DNA from: Hyphodiscus hymeniophilus | Taxonomy: Eukaryota; Ascomycota; Leotiomycetes; Helotiales; Hyphodiscaceae | Direction: 5' to 3' | DNA length: 64,000 nucleotides | Assembly: GCA_016508695.1 (NCBI GenBank) | Contig: VNKQ01000002.1 | Span: 434,001-498,000, forward strand | Part shown: positions 46,833 through 58,722 of the stretch, one piece after another | Numbering within the stretch: position 1 is the stretch's first letter | Layout: the number at the start of each line of letters is the position of its first letter | Notes under the pieces: model-generated | Told to the model about the DNA's origin: nothing | Databases searched by the model: none | Seen by the model: the letters and a program-made list of their open reading frames with translations, nothing else | Program-made: the position numbers and the translations under genes

Positions 46833-47171
46833 GTTTGCGACTGGAGGATCGATGTATCCGTAAGTCTGCCTTCGATTCAATTATCGGGACAGAAATCGGA
46901 TGGTGGTTGTCGATGAAGGTCGCTGACTTGAATGTTTTCGTAGGACGAGAATCGACCGTTCGTCGATACTTCGGAAATACGCTAACTACGTTGAGGTTAA
47001 GCGAGCTCAAAAATTTCTGTGCGGAAGAAGCTGAGAATGCCCTAAACCCTATCGTATGTGCCTCAGGCAGCATCAGGTAACGTGACTTTATTGTATGGGC
47101 TACATCATTCTTTCTTCTTCAATCCATCACCCGTCAACACGAAGACATGATTGATTCCGAGAGGAACAGGG
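46833..47171. promoter_or_regulatory. Divergent promoter of RPS24 and EFM3
   Basis: This 339-bp region contains the telo-box at 47040-47051 and no coding sequence that I accept. Confidence 0.6.
47040..47051. promoter_or_regulatory. Telo-box (CCCTAAACCCTA), candidate Tbf1 site
   Basis: CCCTAA is the reverse complement of TTAGGG, the recognition core of Tbf1-type Myb factors. Those factors control ribosomal protein genes in ascomycetes outside the Saccharomyces lineage. The position upstream of RPS24 fits; activity is inferred. Confidence 0.5.
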
Positions 47172-48285
47172 ATGGAGAGTCAAATAACGGCAACTGCAAG
47201 ACAGCAAATCAACCGGTTTTGCCGCCAATACCTTCAGCTTCTGCTAGACCCCGACTACCCTGATGACGTGCATCTTCGAACTGATGCTGTCCAGCAATTT
47301 CTGTATACAAGACTGTTTCAGGAGAATGCTATATCACATCCACCGCCTCCGAGGTACCAACTCCGAGTCTTGAAAGAGCTCGTCAAAAGAATCGAAGAGA
47401 GCATACAAGATTGGGATGAGGAAGTAGGCGATTTCCCTTGGGTCTGGACATTTGAAGTCAAAAGTCTCTTTTCTGATCTTCTTCTGACATCTCTCTATCT
47501 ATCAGGGAATATCTGATGACCTCATGAACTCCTTGGCTCCATTACTTTGCTCTCGGATTCCATCTGAGGCTGAGGCAGCACAGCAGAAGTCTTTTGTCAG
47601 ATATAGTCTCTCCTCTCTCCCTTCGAATTCTGATGACTCACCCACTGTTACTCTGCTTGAGTCCCGGAATCTTGTCGCAGCAGCTGGAACTACTGGCTTC
47701 CGAACATGGGAAGCTGCTCTCCACCTGGGTGACTATCTCTGTACCCATGCCAGCCTCGTTGATGGCAAATCGATTCTGGAACTTGGTTCAGGCACAGGCT
47801 ATGTCTCAGTATTGTGCTCAAAGCATCTCGGTGCCTCAAGGGTCCTCTCAACGGACGGATCCGATGACGTGGTGGACAGCTTATCAACGAACTTCTATCT
47901 CAATAACCTCCAAGATGAGAACACGATCGAAGCTAAAGAGCTTAAATGGGGCCACGCTTTACTCGGCAGCGAGCACCCGCAGTGGAATGCGGGGCGTCAA
48001 GTTGATTTAGTGCTGGGAGCTGATTTGACATACGATGAAGCCATAATACCCCCTCTGGTCGCCACTTTCAGGGAGCTTTTCGATCTGTATCCAGAGGTTC
48101 AAATACTTATTGCAGCGACAGTCAGAAACCAGACGACCTTTCAGAAGTTTCTGGAAACATGCCGAGCGGTTCGTTACGCGGTTAATGAGATGAACTTTGC
48201 CATCAAAGCCAAGAATGAACAGGAAGGGCCATTCTATTCGGACATGGCTCCGATCCAACTATGTATGATTACAAAGCCACCATGA
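47172..48285 (+). CDS. EFM3: Efm3/FAM86-type protein-lysine methyltransferase
   Basis: Two exons (47172-47456, 47506-48285; 49-bp intron) encode 354 residues. I chose the ATG at 47172 (MESQITATARQQINRFCRQY). An ATG at 47146 is in another frame. The N-terminal FAM86-like region shows RFCRQYLQLLLDP and PPRYQLRVLKELVKRIE. The seven-beta-strand SAM-dependent methyltransferase domain follows: TTGFRTWEAALHLGDYL, motif I ILELGSGTGYVSVL, the acidic loop STDGSDDVV, and VDLVLGADLTYDEAIIPPLV, where the DLTYD replaces the usual DxxY post-strand-4 motif. Yeast Efm3 and human FAM86A trimethylate a lysine of translation elongation factor 2, near the exit from domain IV. The gene is divergent from a ribosomal protein gene, which fits joint control of translation genes. 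Confidence 0.9.
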
Positions 48286-48582
48286 TTATTTCAAATGAAG
48301 ACGACTAGTATTAAACTCATTAATTCATCGAAGGATTTTCCAAGTTCTGTAGGGAGCCGGTTCGCCAGTGGACCAGGCAAATTATTCCTCGGTAAGGAAT
48401 CACCAAGCCTTCCAGAGACCGCCTTTGAAACCCATCTCTATGAACACCTAACCTTTCATATAACATCTCGCAACTGATAATTAGTCATGCCACCTTGGCC
48501 AGAGTTGTAAGAAGTCCAGCTTCAATCGTTCAGCCCCTTCAGTTCCCAAACCTTGAACTCCTCAGCCATTTCCCTTCCAACA
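48286..48582. other. Convergent intergenic interval
   Basis: It lies between EFM3 and the small GPI-like protein gene. No feature is seen. Confidence 0.5.
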
Positions 48583-49026
48583 TCACCTCATCAAAAGCCC
48601 TACAACAGCGATTAACAACCCCACAACTTTGCCCATCTCACTCTCTCTCGTCGGTGCCAACCCCGGAATCTCATCGCCCCCTTTTAAGATTGGCTCATGC
48701 CAACCACAATGCACCTGCGTCGCAATTGTGACACAGCTCCAATATGTTGTCTGATGGTATTTCTCCTGTAGATGCCTACTCACATCGCCCAAAAGAATTT
48801 CTGGTGCGCCGGTGATTTGGGGCTCTCCGTTTTCCGCAGTAAGGCTCGAAGCCAGAGTGACTTGGGAAGTTGAAGTGATAAATGAGGAGGTTGGGGAAGT
48901 GGGGTTCGAGGCTGACGAGGCTGAAGTGGGCGGTAAGCTCGAGGCTGTTGTTCGTGGCGAGAGGCCACTTGCGATTGCTGGCAGAGCGCAAAGCGCCGCC
49001 AAGAGTCGATTAAACGCTATCCGCAT
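48583..49026 (-). CDS. Small secreted, probably GPI-anchored protein
   Basis: Single exon of 147 residues. The ATG at 49026 opens a good signal peptide (MRIAFNRLLAALCALPAIAS); the frame is open upstream but without a better start. The mature part begins with a Ser/Thr/Pro-rich stretch (about residues 22-60), then a short folded-looking part with two cysteines (YWSCVTIATQVHCGW). A charged spacer and a C-terminal hydrophobic run (VVGLLIAVVGLLM) suggest a GPI-attachment signal, although the final Arg is unusual. It probably localises to the cell surface. The function is unknown and I do not recognise the family. Confidence 0.7.
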   Translation of the reverse strand: MRIAFNRLLAALCALPAIASGLSPRTTASSLPPTSASSASNPTSPTSSFITSTSQVTLASSLTAENGEPQITGAPEILLGDVSRHLQEKYHQTTYWSCVTIATQVHCGWHEPILKGGDEIPGLAPTRESEMGKVVGLLIAVVGLLMR

Positions 49027-50543
49027 CTTGTATGTACAAAGTATTTGAAGCTCGACCCGAAAGAATGAAAGGTAGAATAGGAAGACAAGTAGGGTGGGTG
49101 GTCCTGGTAGATAACGTGATGCAAAGAGCGCCAGCACGTGCAGGGCTCCGATTCGCCGGTTGAATATGCAAGTCGATGATGCTGGTCTTAATATCGTAGC
49201 TTGATAAGAGTTATTGCTTACGGGAAGTGCATCGTCTAGAAATAGTTCGTAAATAAAGATTGAAATTGAAAGAAATTAGAAATAGAGAAACTGGGATTCA
49301 AAATAGGCAAGAAACGTCAGTGATTCAAGGCGTACTCGGTGAACCACATGAACTAGGGCCCGATAAGAGGAGCACAAAGGATGACATCAAATGTCAAGAG
49401 AAAGGGGTCGAATCAATTATTGTGACTCGAACTCAAAATCGATTCTCTTCTTGGTTTCCTCGAGGCTGCGGGTGCTGGAACTTTCGTGCAGCACAGCGAA
49501 TGAGGAGCGATGTTTTGAAATAACTTGAAACAAGGCAAGAATGAATCAGAACCACAAAACGCAGTGCTCAAGGGAAGCATCAGCCTAAACACAGTTTCTA
49601 AATCGATTTCAAATGCACCTACCACTAATATATTCTCTTTGATGAGATTCACGGGCATTTTGCAACACGATGGCGAGCCCAGAGACTGACTGGACAGCTT
49701 GCGATAAGATGGACCCCTCTTTGAAGTACATCGCTTTGCCTTTCCTGATTACAAAGCTGGCTGAAATTAATCAACAAGAGGGTTTGAGTGACTGTGCAGA
49801 CTGAGTTGAAGGTGTGAAGAGCGTTTTACTTTGGCGGTGAAATATGGAAAGCACGCAGCACGTGTCAAATGATTGCCAAATTTCTTTCGCTGACCTCGCA
49901 CATGGAAGAACCTACAGGCGATGCAATGGCAAATGGTAGACTATCAAGGCTGAGAACTTCCAATTCTTTCTCTCTGCCACCTCCAAACGTTTCGGCAGTG
50001 GAACATCAGTGGGTCACAAAAGCTTCTCCACGGCTTGTCTCATTTTGCAACGCTTGTAGTGTCGTCGCCACTGCATGATAAAGCGTCATTGACTGGACCG
50101 ACTGCTTTCCACATTCTTGTATCCTCTGACATTTTAACAGTTGAAACTCGTAGATCTGCAATAATGTTTGGAGAACCGAATGATATCTTCGTACAATACA
50201 GGAAACGTTTTCGTGGCTCTTTATCTGTTATTGTCCGAAGAAACAATAATGAAGGCGAGCTGGGTTTTGAGTAGGAAGACAGGCACTGTATTATCAAGAC
50301 GACAGCATGGGTATCAATAATGATGAAAGAGAGAAATGAGTACTCCTAAAAAGTAAATGAAGGCACAATCGTCTTACATCTGGAAGCACAACATAATCAC
50401 ATTTCAAATCCTACTAAAAAGCGGCGCCATGAGCTGAAATGGTATTCAGAAAGCAAGCAGTCCTTTCCCGACTTCAGAATCATCCCTAGGTATCTTTGTT
50501 CGCCCGGAAAGAAACAAAAGTGGCTTCACTAGCCAACGTAGTG
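49027..50543. other. Gene-free interval of 1.5 kb
   Basis: It holds the promoter of the small GPI-like gene and the 3' flank of the large acidic-protein gene. Scattered short open frames show nothing recognisable. A purine-rich GAAATTGAAAGAAATTAGAA stretch lies at about 49262. Confidence 0.5.
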
Positions 50544-53500
50544 TCAAAATCTAGCAGTCGTCCTCTTCTTCGTAGTATTAAAACTCGACTGCGACGCAGA
50601 CTTCAAACCCGCGCCGCTACTCTGGCGCCGAGTCCCAACAGGTTTCTGGCTGGTGCTCTTCTTCGGCACCCATCCTGCATCTTCATCGTCACCATCCTCG
50701 CTCAGTGTATAAGTTTTGAATTTCTTTTGCTGCTCTTCCACATCAGATACGACAAAATTCTCCTCTGGCTCTGCTTCCACCTCGCTTGAGCTTAATGTCA
50801 AGTCCACGACCACAGATTGCTGCGTTGAGGCATGTTGTGGCTGGCTCTGTGTTTGCCGACTTTGGGGTGGTTGCGTCTGGAATGCTCGAATCTTGGAATG
50901 ACGAGGCGACTTACGAGTCTGAGATGCAGCAGGAGAACTTTGGCCTTTCGACGGTCGGAAATGCTTCTGCGAGGCTCTTGGCGTCACATCTTCGTTGTCC
51001 GAGAGGTCCAGATCCACACTCTGCGCTTTTTTTCTGCCCTTCTCAGCCTTGATCGATTTCGACGCTTTGGTTTTCACTGGTGTAGTCTCCTCCTTAGTTG
51101 TATCGCGCTGTGAAAGAACTTCTTCGAGACTAGGGAACATGTCATCCGAGGAAGGCGAGCCACGCAAGACGTCCGGGGTTATGCTTCGAGATTTTGCAAA
51201 GTCGTTGATCGTTAACTTTGGAGGAAGCTCTGGTTCACCGTCCCAATCCATCGCATCCTCCCGCTGCTTTTGTTTGCTGGAACTACTGCTATGTAACGGC
51301 AGTTCTGGCTCTTCAGAATCGGTCATCGGCTCGTCTCCCTGATTCATGAAGGAATCATTCTCGAAAGCTGGAACCTTTGGTATGTCTATATTCGTTATAA
51401 TGCTGTCGTCAAAAGTCACATCAGGTTGACGTCCATGGTCGCTGACCTGACTGGTGAAGGATGAGGTGACAGAAAGTTTTGGGTATTGTATAAATGTGGA
51501 GCTTTCTTTCTCATTCGAGCCATCGAGCCCCCCCGACGGTCCCGGTGAAACATTTGAGGTAACGTTCTGAACACTAGTCTTACCATCCGTTGGCTGAAGT
51601 GCCTCCCACATTTCCTGGGCTCGGCCCATTTTTGGGAATTTAAGTTTCCTAGCAGGCGCAGCTTCAGACTCAGCCACGCGCTTCAATGGCATTTTAACTG
51701 GCGGGCTGGAAGGTTCGTCGAGATCAATCGTCTGCCAACTAGACTCATCCTCATCCTGCATTGCTGGGCTCGATACAGCGTCAGTATCATAAGTCTGCCA
51801 ACTAGACTGAGGCACTCTCGCAGGGGAGCTTGAGGGCAGCTTATCCTTAGAAACTGTTCGTAAGATCTTGATTGGGGAGCTTGCATCAAGTCCGTGGAAT
51901 TTTGGGGAGTAAGGAGGATTGCTTGCAGTATCCGTCATGTCATTCCAAAGTTGCTCCAAGACATTGGAGTCACCAGGGCTCTCCATGGCGGTAGGTCGGA
52001 TATCTTTGGTCACAGAAGAAAGGACACTTGATCGAAAGCCGGCATCTTTAATCATTTGCGAGATCTTTAACCTGGCGTCGGTCGAGACTTGTTCAATAGA
52101 TGTGTCTGGGTCGTCAACGGGTGAGCTTTCTTGTACTGCGATTTCTGTCTCTTCCACAGTATTCTCTTTGGCAGGCACTTTTCCTTTCCCCTTATCAATA
52201 ATCGGACTGGGCTCTTGATCTTCGGGTGCCACTAACAATCCAGCTGCAGTCTGGCTTGGTGTATCAACCTCTGAAATGACGTGGTGAGCACTCCGAGGTG
52301 AAGCCCCATGATCCAACCCTTCCTCCTGGGTCATTCCTGCATCCAGCAATTGCGGGATAGGCTCCTCAGTCGACTCTTGCAGGCTTGAGTCGGGAGCGTC
52401 CGAGTTTAAAGGCGTCTCGGTAACATGAGAGAATTGAGCATCAGCAGCTTCATCCTCGTGCTCCTGGCTCAAGGTTTGCGAGTCGCTGCTGCTTCTCTTC
52501 GGCAGAGCAGCATCGTTAGTCTGGTGATCTCTGCTATCGAGACCCTCAGGAGCCTCCTGGACGATTTTGGGCTCCACTAGCTGACTGAAACTTATGCCAC
52601 GAATTCCATCATCTTCTTCTGCTTCTTCATCCTCATCTTGGTCGGGCATGTCAAATTTGCCATATAGTCTATCGCCTGTTTCGACATCGTAAGCTTTTTC
52701 GAGAGTGATCCGGTCTCTTAGTGCAAGGGTTAGCTGAAGCTCCCCGTCAAGAATCGCGTTTATCACAGCAGTTCGGTAAGGCGATATTTCCGGCTGCCAC
52801 TTTGTCTCTTCAGACATGGTGAGTTCCTTGAAGGCGATGGTCATACCGGGCTTGGCTTGACCTGCTTGAAGGTCCGCAAGGGTTTGGGGATCTGCAGGGA
52901 GGGGTGCAAGGTCCTCTGGGCCTTGGCTGACTTGAGCGGACGTTTTTTCGGCCAGATCATTCATCAGCTGCTGATTGACCTCGAACTCGATGTCATTACT
53001 TGGAAGTCTTGATTGCTGGGTTAGCTCCTCGCCTTCCATCATAGAATCTTCCTGATAGCTTGGTTCGTAAGAGGCATTAAGATACTCTTGATGTTCAGCA
53101 TAACTGTGCTCTCTTTTGCGTTGCTTCTGCTTTTTTGATTGGTGTGCATCCTCTTCGTAGAACTGGGCTTGGTCCCGTAGATGCTTCTTTCTCTTGCCAT
53201 TTTTGTTCTTTTGAGGCCAGCCTCCTTGCTGTTGAGGATCCCACCGTTGAACAAAAGGAAAAGGAGGTTCGCTTAATTTGATTCCATCATAGCAACATTC
53301 CACTGCCCGCAATGTGATCTTGTCTCTCCATGCTTCAGAATCTTGGTCCTCGGCATCTTCTTCGTCTTCCTCCGGCAGCTTCTCAGTCGTCTTTGGAGTC
53401 AGGGTTGGTCTCACATCCTTCATGAGATCACTACGAATGTTTTCCTCGTCCTTCTTTGTCTTTGGAGCTTTGATGCCTAAAGCACCAAAAAGCATGCGAC

Positions 53501-55937
53501 GTCCAGCACCGAGGTCCAACTTAGCACGACGCGATAAGGTAGAATTGCTTGGGTTCATTTCAGAACTTGGGGTTGAAGGCTTTGACTCGGTAGCGGATCT
53601 TGGTATTGCTAAGTCGAAGCCTACCTCTGCAGAGACTACAGGAGCGGCGACTTTCAGGGTTGCATCTAGTTGGGTTTGAGATGTAGCGTCGCGGGAAAGA
53701 GATTGGTGCATTTCCGGGGGCGTTGCTAATGCATCCGATGTATCCTTTAGATGCTCATTTGAATCGATTGGAGGAGTGGACTTAGTGTGAGCCACGGTGT
53801 TCTGTACTTGAAAAGAAGAGGCAGTCGAAGCCTTCCGTGAAGGCAGTTTTACAGATTCTTGTGCGACTTCAATCCCACCATTTGCTAATGAAGCAAGTAA
53901 AGCCTTTCTCCGAGCCTCGAATTCTGTGCTATTCGCTAATGATCGATTAACGTGCTCATTCATCGGACTAAAGGTAGTGTCTGCTCTCAGAGCCTCCAAT
54001 GCAGCCAAAGCATCTTCGGGTGATGTGTTATCTGTCACTTTCGGAAGCTGAATGAACTCGCTCAATGTCGTTCCAGCAGGCAGAATTCCTTTCATTTTGA
54101 ATCTGGATAGAGCGTTGGCGTTTTTGCGGCGGATGTTCCTGGAGTGTGTTGTCTTCGTCCCAGTTCTCGGCTGTACGGAAGCACTAGCTGTAGGTTTTTG
54201 GGGAGTAGGTACGGTTAGAGTGGTGACTGGATCGGCAATTTTGTTATTCGTGGGTTTACTCGATGTCTCTTCTGGTACATCATCGTCGCTGGATGCATCA
54301 CCATCACTGTCGCTATCACTGTCAGATGAGGAAGTATCATCGGATTCCTGGTCTGCACGTTTGGCTGGGTTTGAACTGTTGGGCTTGCTCGACGTCTCTC
54401 CGCGCCCATCCTCATCGCTTGAAGAATCACTATCGCTGTCACTATCACTGGCAGACGAAGAGGTATCCGAGCTTTCCGCAACGTCGTCTGGCTTTTCGTC
54501 ACCGGAAGAGCTGTCCTCTTCCGAAGAGCTTGTCCCACTGCTGCTAGTCACATCCGAACTCGAGCCATCGCTCTCATTCTCAGTGTCATCTGCGAGCGAC
54601 TCGCGATCAATAGCTGGAGTTGATGTAAATCCTTTCATTAGTCCCGAACCAAGAAGAAACCTCACGTTCTTGCTGCTGGACCCCGAATTTGATCCACGGG
54701 AATTGGGCCGTTGGCCTGGAGAGCTCTGGACAGCTTCTGCCATAATAGACAAGGCTTTCCCTGATGATATGGAACCCGGAGGCAGGCCATTTTGATCGTA
54801 GTGCTCAAGGAGCAGTGAGTCTTCGGTATTGGCAGCTTCAATTTCCATGCTATCTGATGCTTCCGCCTCGTCGGTTGCCTTTCTCTTCCTCGAGCGGGTT
54901 GTCGGTACCAATGAGCTTGCTTTTGAAGTTTCAGTGATCGCACTCGCAGATTTGACAGGTTGGAACCCAAGTAGCATTGTACCGTAGGCCTCTCCTATGT
55001 CTCCTCCAGAACCATTCAAAATATATTTGCAAACGGCAAGAGGCGACGTTGGAAAAGCTGAATGTAACTTACGAATCTTGGTGCGCGTCTCTTGGTCCGG
55101 AACATCGTTGAGGTCAGATTCGTCTGGAGCCTCCTCATTCTCTGCCTCGGAGTTTATTCCGGATTTTTCTGGTTCTTCTTGCTCCTCCATCTCATCCTCG
55201 TCTGTGTCCAATTCGTCGCCATCTTCATCTTCTTCGTCTTCTCCAGGCAAGAAATCCTCATCATCTTCGGAGTCATCATCCTCAAAATCGGCGTGAAGGA
55301 CCATTTCGCGATTGTTATTCTCATTGCCAGAGCCTCCAGCTTCTGTCTGCACCTTTCCCGTCAACGCTAGTATAACTTCATCGTCTTCAATTCCCCCTCC
55401 TCTACTCCCACCTTCAACATCCTCATCGAGACCCTCACTCTCATTGTATGTGATTCTCGCCCTCTTCCTTGACGGAATCTTTACCACTGGTCGGTCAGCG
55501 GCGGGTCTTCTTAATAGCGGTCGTCCAAATGGTACACCATCGACCAAGTGCTTGGCGTCCGAAGTAATTTGAGTTCTTCCAGATACCCTGCGTATCTTCA
55601 AATCTTGTGTGAGGAGCGGTCGAATACTAAATTGACGCGTTAGCTCAAATACCATTACTTGTGAGAAATATTATGCCATGCCCCGAACTTACATAACCTC
55701 GTCGTCCTCTTTCATAACCTTGCCCACTTCTTGAAAATGTAGGCACTCGTAGTTGACGCTATTACTGCCCTTTAGGTCCACAGCATAGTCCTCAAGTCCC
55801 CACTCCCCTGATTCGATGGGTATGATTTCATTGACTTTCGTGAGGAGTTCTGAGATGGTGGAACTTCCTAGGTCGACATTCCAGATGATGGGGGTGTCTG
55901 GAAGGCAGTGACGCCTCACAGTAATCCGTAGCCTCAT
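50544..55937 (-). CDS. Large acidic/Ser-rich protein with N-terminal ubiquitin-like domain
   Basis: Two exons (55937-55693 and 55626-50544; 66-bp intron) encode 1,775 residues. The first 110 residues are conserved-looking: MRLRITVRRHCLPDTPIIWN, EWGLEDYAVDLKG and, across the splice, DDEVIIRPLLTQDLKIRR. This pattern suggests a ubiquitin-like beta-grasp domain, as in the fungal DUF7357 family. The rest is mostly disordered: an acidic tract (residues about 175-225), SDSD and SSSDED runs, and a tandem duplication of 43 residues near residue 490. There is a short ordered island around RDKITLRAVECCYDGIKLSE, which recalls a coilin-like or chromatin-protein segment, and many S/T-P sites. The basic C-terminus ends KKRTTARF. 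Composition suggests a nuclear, heavily phosphorylated scaffold. No catalytic domain is seen. The domain name is recalled rather than computed. Confidence 0.85.
54259..54517 (-). repeat. Tandem duplication of about 129 bp inside the acidic-protein gene
   Basis: A unit beginning (plus strand) CTCGATGTCTCT at 54259 recurs as CTCGACGTCTCT at 54388. The copies encode two similar segments carrying DTSSSxSDSDSDSD and ETSSKP. The 129-bp period keeps the frame (43 codons). Confidence 0.75.
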
Positions 55938-56345
55938 GGTTTCATTCGCTCGGCGTACGAGAAAGTATTGTAGGCGTATCGAGAGATTGTTTGGATCCAG
56001 ACGCGGTTCACCTACATCATTTTCGACGGCACGTGATTTGGCGTTTGGTCACCCAATTACCTGGGTCAAAACATATAGAGAACTCATGATATGTTTCTGG
56101 CTCTACGAAAGCTAATGCTTGATTTCCAGTCTAAGACGTGCCCGAGCTGTTTCATTTGGGGAACTGAAACCTCCCCGGGCAGAAGGACAAGCTGCATTGC
56201 ATTGCTTTGCCTGATTGGCTCGTGCACAATACTGTACTGCACGAGGCTGTGCTACACGGATAAGAGACAGCCGAAGACATTTTGACAACTACCAACAATC
56301 AACTATCCAAGTCACATATCAGTTATTCCCTTCAAACCTCACAAG
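55938..56345. promoter_or_regulatory. Divergent promoter of the acidic-protein and dienelactone hydrolase genes
   Basis: About 408 bp lie between the two start codons. I see no specific motif with confidence. Confidence 0.5.
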
Positions 56346-57282
56346 ATGTCTTGTCCGGCCTGTTTCAGCGGCCATGTCCACAAGGGAGTTCCTGGCGGAA
56401 AGATCGAGACAATCCACGGCTTGCAGACCTACGTTGCAACTCCACCTGAAGGTGTTACACCAAAAGGACTCATTGTGATGATTCCTGATGCCTTTGGTTG
56501 GGATTTCATCAACAATCGTATCCTGACCGACAACTATGCTGTGAAAGGGGGATTCTTAGCCTACCTCCCTGATGTCATGAATGGTCAATTCCCCTACCCA
56601 CCTCAGTGTCCCATCAACCTGCTAACCATCTTACGAGTTAGGCCACTCATTGCCCTTTGCATTTGTTGAACTGGTGGAACACAAGTTAACGAAACCTGCA
56701 AGCTGGTTCACAACCCTCTTCTACAAGCCACTCTGGGCCCTCCAAGCAGCATCCATGATCATCCCATGGTTCTTCCGTAACCGCCCCTCAGTCGTCAAAC
56801 CCCGCATCTTCTCTTTTTTCCAAGCTCTACGAACGTCTCCTCCTCCTTTTCCGACACCCAACCTGAAGATCGGATCAGCGGGTTTCTGCTGGGGAGGAAA
56901 ATATACAATCCACTTAGCAGCCAATACGCCCTCCTCGCGCGTTATTCGTCACGAATCGCAAGCCTCTTCTCCTGCATTAGAAGCACTGATAGATTGTGGA
57001 TTCACAGCCCATCCCTCTATGGTCAGTGTGCCGAAAGATATAGAGGCTGTGACAGTGCCATTGAGCGTTGCGATCGGAGATAATGACATGGCGATGAAGG
57101 CACCGTTGATCCAACAGATGAAGGATATATTGGAGAAGAAGAAGGACGACCATGAGGTTGTTATCATTCCAGGTGCCAAACATGGGTTTGCTATCAGGAC
57201 AGACCCCGATGATCCATATCAGATGGAATGTGCGGATAAGGCAGAGGTACAGGCTATCAATTGGTTTTCAAGATGGTTTTGA
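56346..57282 (+). CDS. Dienelactone hydrolase family protein
   Basis: Two exons (56346-56583, 56642-57282; 58-bp intron with the weaker donor GTCAAT) encode 292 residues. MSCPACFSGHVHKGVPGGK is the typical start of fungal dienelactone hydrolase-like proteins, followed by IHGLQTYVATPP and the oxyanion-side PDAFGWDFINNR. The nucleophile elbow is GSAGFCWGGKY (Cys), the acid is in VAIGDNDMAM and the histidine in PGAKHGFAIR, so the Cys-Asp-His triad is complete. The family opens dienelactones in chlorocatechol degradation, but eukaryotic members act on diverse lactones and esters, with substrates rarely known. The protein looks cytosolic. The neighbours give no pathway. Confidence 0.92.
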
Positions 57283-58191
57283 GGGATCTATGGTTATGTT
57301 TATTCGGCGTTTGGTCTTTCTTCACATCTGACGTTATATTTGATACCATGGTGCATTGGTGCGTTCTCTTTTGCGATACTCTGAATATGACAACTCTCCA
57401 AATCACGAATTTGTAGTCAGTCATTCCCTGTGCTCAAGTGCGCTATGGGAATACACCCAACCGTTCTAGAATGGAGTATGTACCTGGGGCATGAACCATA
57501 ATTATGAAAGACGATGTGAGCAAGCCATGGCATCTCCCAAGAATGCTTCTGTAAGGAGGAATGGGATACTGTATCAGACAAACACTACCTATCTTGTCCT
57601 TCGAATTAGTCACATGCTAAAAAGTGTATTTTCTCTAAATGCATGGGACGTTTCATTACGGAACTATCTAATCGTTCATTCAGAATGTATCACGATGGCT
57701 GCGCAGGGGTTCTTTATTTATACTCACTTTCTAAGTTTCTTTAAGCTTCACCCGACTCGCTGACTGAAACGACGATCATTGTTAGCACATTTCCTTGGAA
57801 GCTGTTTGTCTGGCAGCCAGCACACATCATAACCTGACGCTTTACCAGATGCTTTGTTATATAATTCTGCACACCCTGCTGCATTACATTAGGAAATGCG
57901 ACTTCCTTGCCAGAGCAGTGAGCTGCAGCTAGTCTAGCTCTCGCTATTGTAATGGCAGGAGCGGTTCATTTGGCCTGTACATGGGAACACCATGCCTCTT
58001 GACCACTTGCTTCCTGCAACCACACCCATTAATAACAACTCAATCAATACAATACACTTTTTATTGTTACTGTATAGGACCAATCCCAGACTACTGAAAA
58101 TTCCTATCACGATTTCAGACTCTGCGCATACAGCAAATCAAGCAAAGGAAAACAGGGACAATATTCTCTCGTTCTCTCAACACCGTTCAGT
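57283..58191. other. Intergenic interval
   Basis: It holds the 3' flank of the hydrolase and the promoter of the first small paralog. No feature is recognised. Confidence 0.5.
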
Positions 58192-58722
58192 ATGTCCGAT
58201 CCCAGAGATTTATATCCTCTGGCTTGGCTACCCAACAGCATTGCAGAAAAAGTCAGAACCGCCTGGGATCACTTGAATAAGGCCGAATTCCAAAAATGTA
58301 GCAACAGTGCGTATCTCGAATCCCCTGAATCTGCTTTACTCTTTACTTTTGATCATTGGCGATCAAATCACCCGTGACCCATCTGAATATTACTTTCTCA
58401 ACTTCGATAACACAGTCTTGACTGTGAGCTTTAGTCTGCCACGACCTTTTCCTGATTCCCAACCTTGATCTCTTGACCCGCACAATCCTCCATACTATCA
58501 TGGTGCGTTCAACGCCAGACGTGAGGTAACGGTCCCTACCCGATGTAAGCTCCAGACCTAAAGTCACCTAGGCATCATACCCAGGAGGCGAGGATAGGCT
58601 TGGAGAAATTGTCCAAACTCCTTCCAGACCAGCCAGTATTCAAAATACTTGCAACGAGATTCCGGAGATTCTCTGTGGAATTCGGACTGATCGAGGGGGA
58701 GCACGTTCCAATTGTAAATTGA
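58192..58722 (+). CDS. Small protein A of a paralogous pair, unknown function
   Basis: This gene has three short exons I assembled by frame and splice sites: 58192-58306, 58435-58525 and 58572-58722, with introns of 128 and 46 bp, giving 118 residues. It begins MSDPRDLYPLAWLPNSIAEK, continues KAEFQKCSNICHDLFLIP, and after the second intron reads ARIGLEKLSKLLPDQPVFK, ending EGEHVPIVN. The spacing of Leu, Ala and Phe suggests a short alpha-helical, TPR-like fold. The next plus-strand gene has the same order of motifs (RDLY; C-x-x-I-C-x-D; A-R-x-x-L; P-x-x-x-x-F-K-x-L-A). Its single intron falls at the equivalent point and in the same phase. No signal peptide, membrane segment or catalytic motif is seen. 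The model needs transcript support. Confidence 0.65.

Noticed and set aside
54052..54795. 247-codon plus-strand open frame opposite the large acidic-protein gene
   Set aside because: It is the antisense shadow of the Ser/Asp-rich coding sequence. Its Ser/Leu-rich translation follows from the repeated codons on the other strand.
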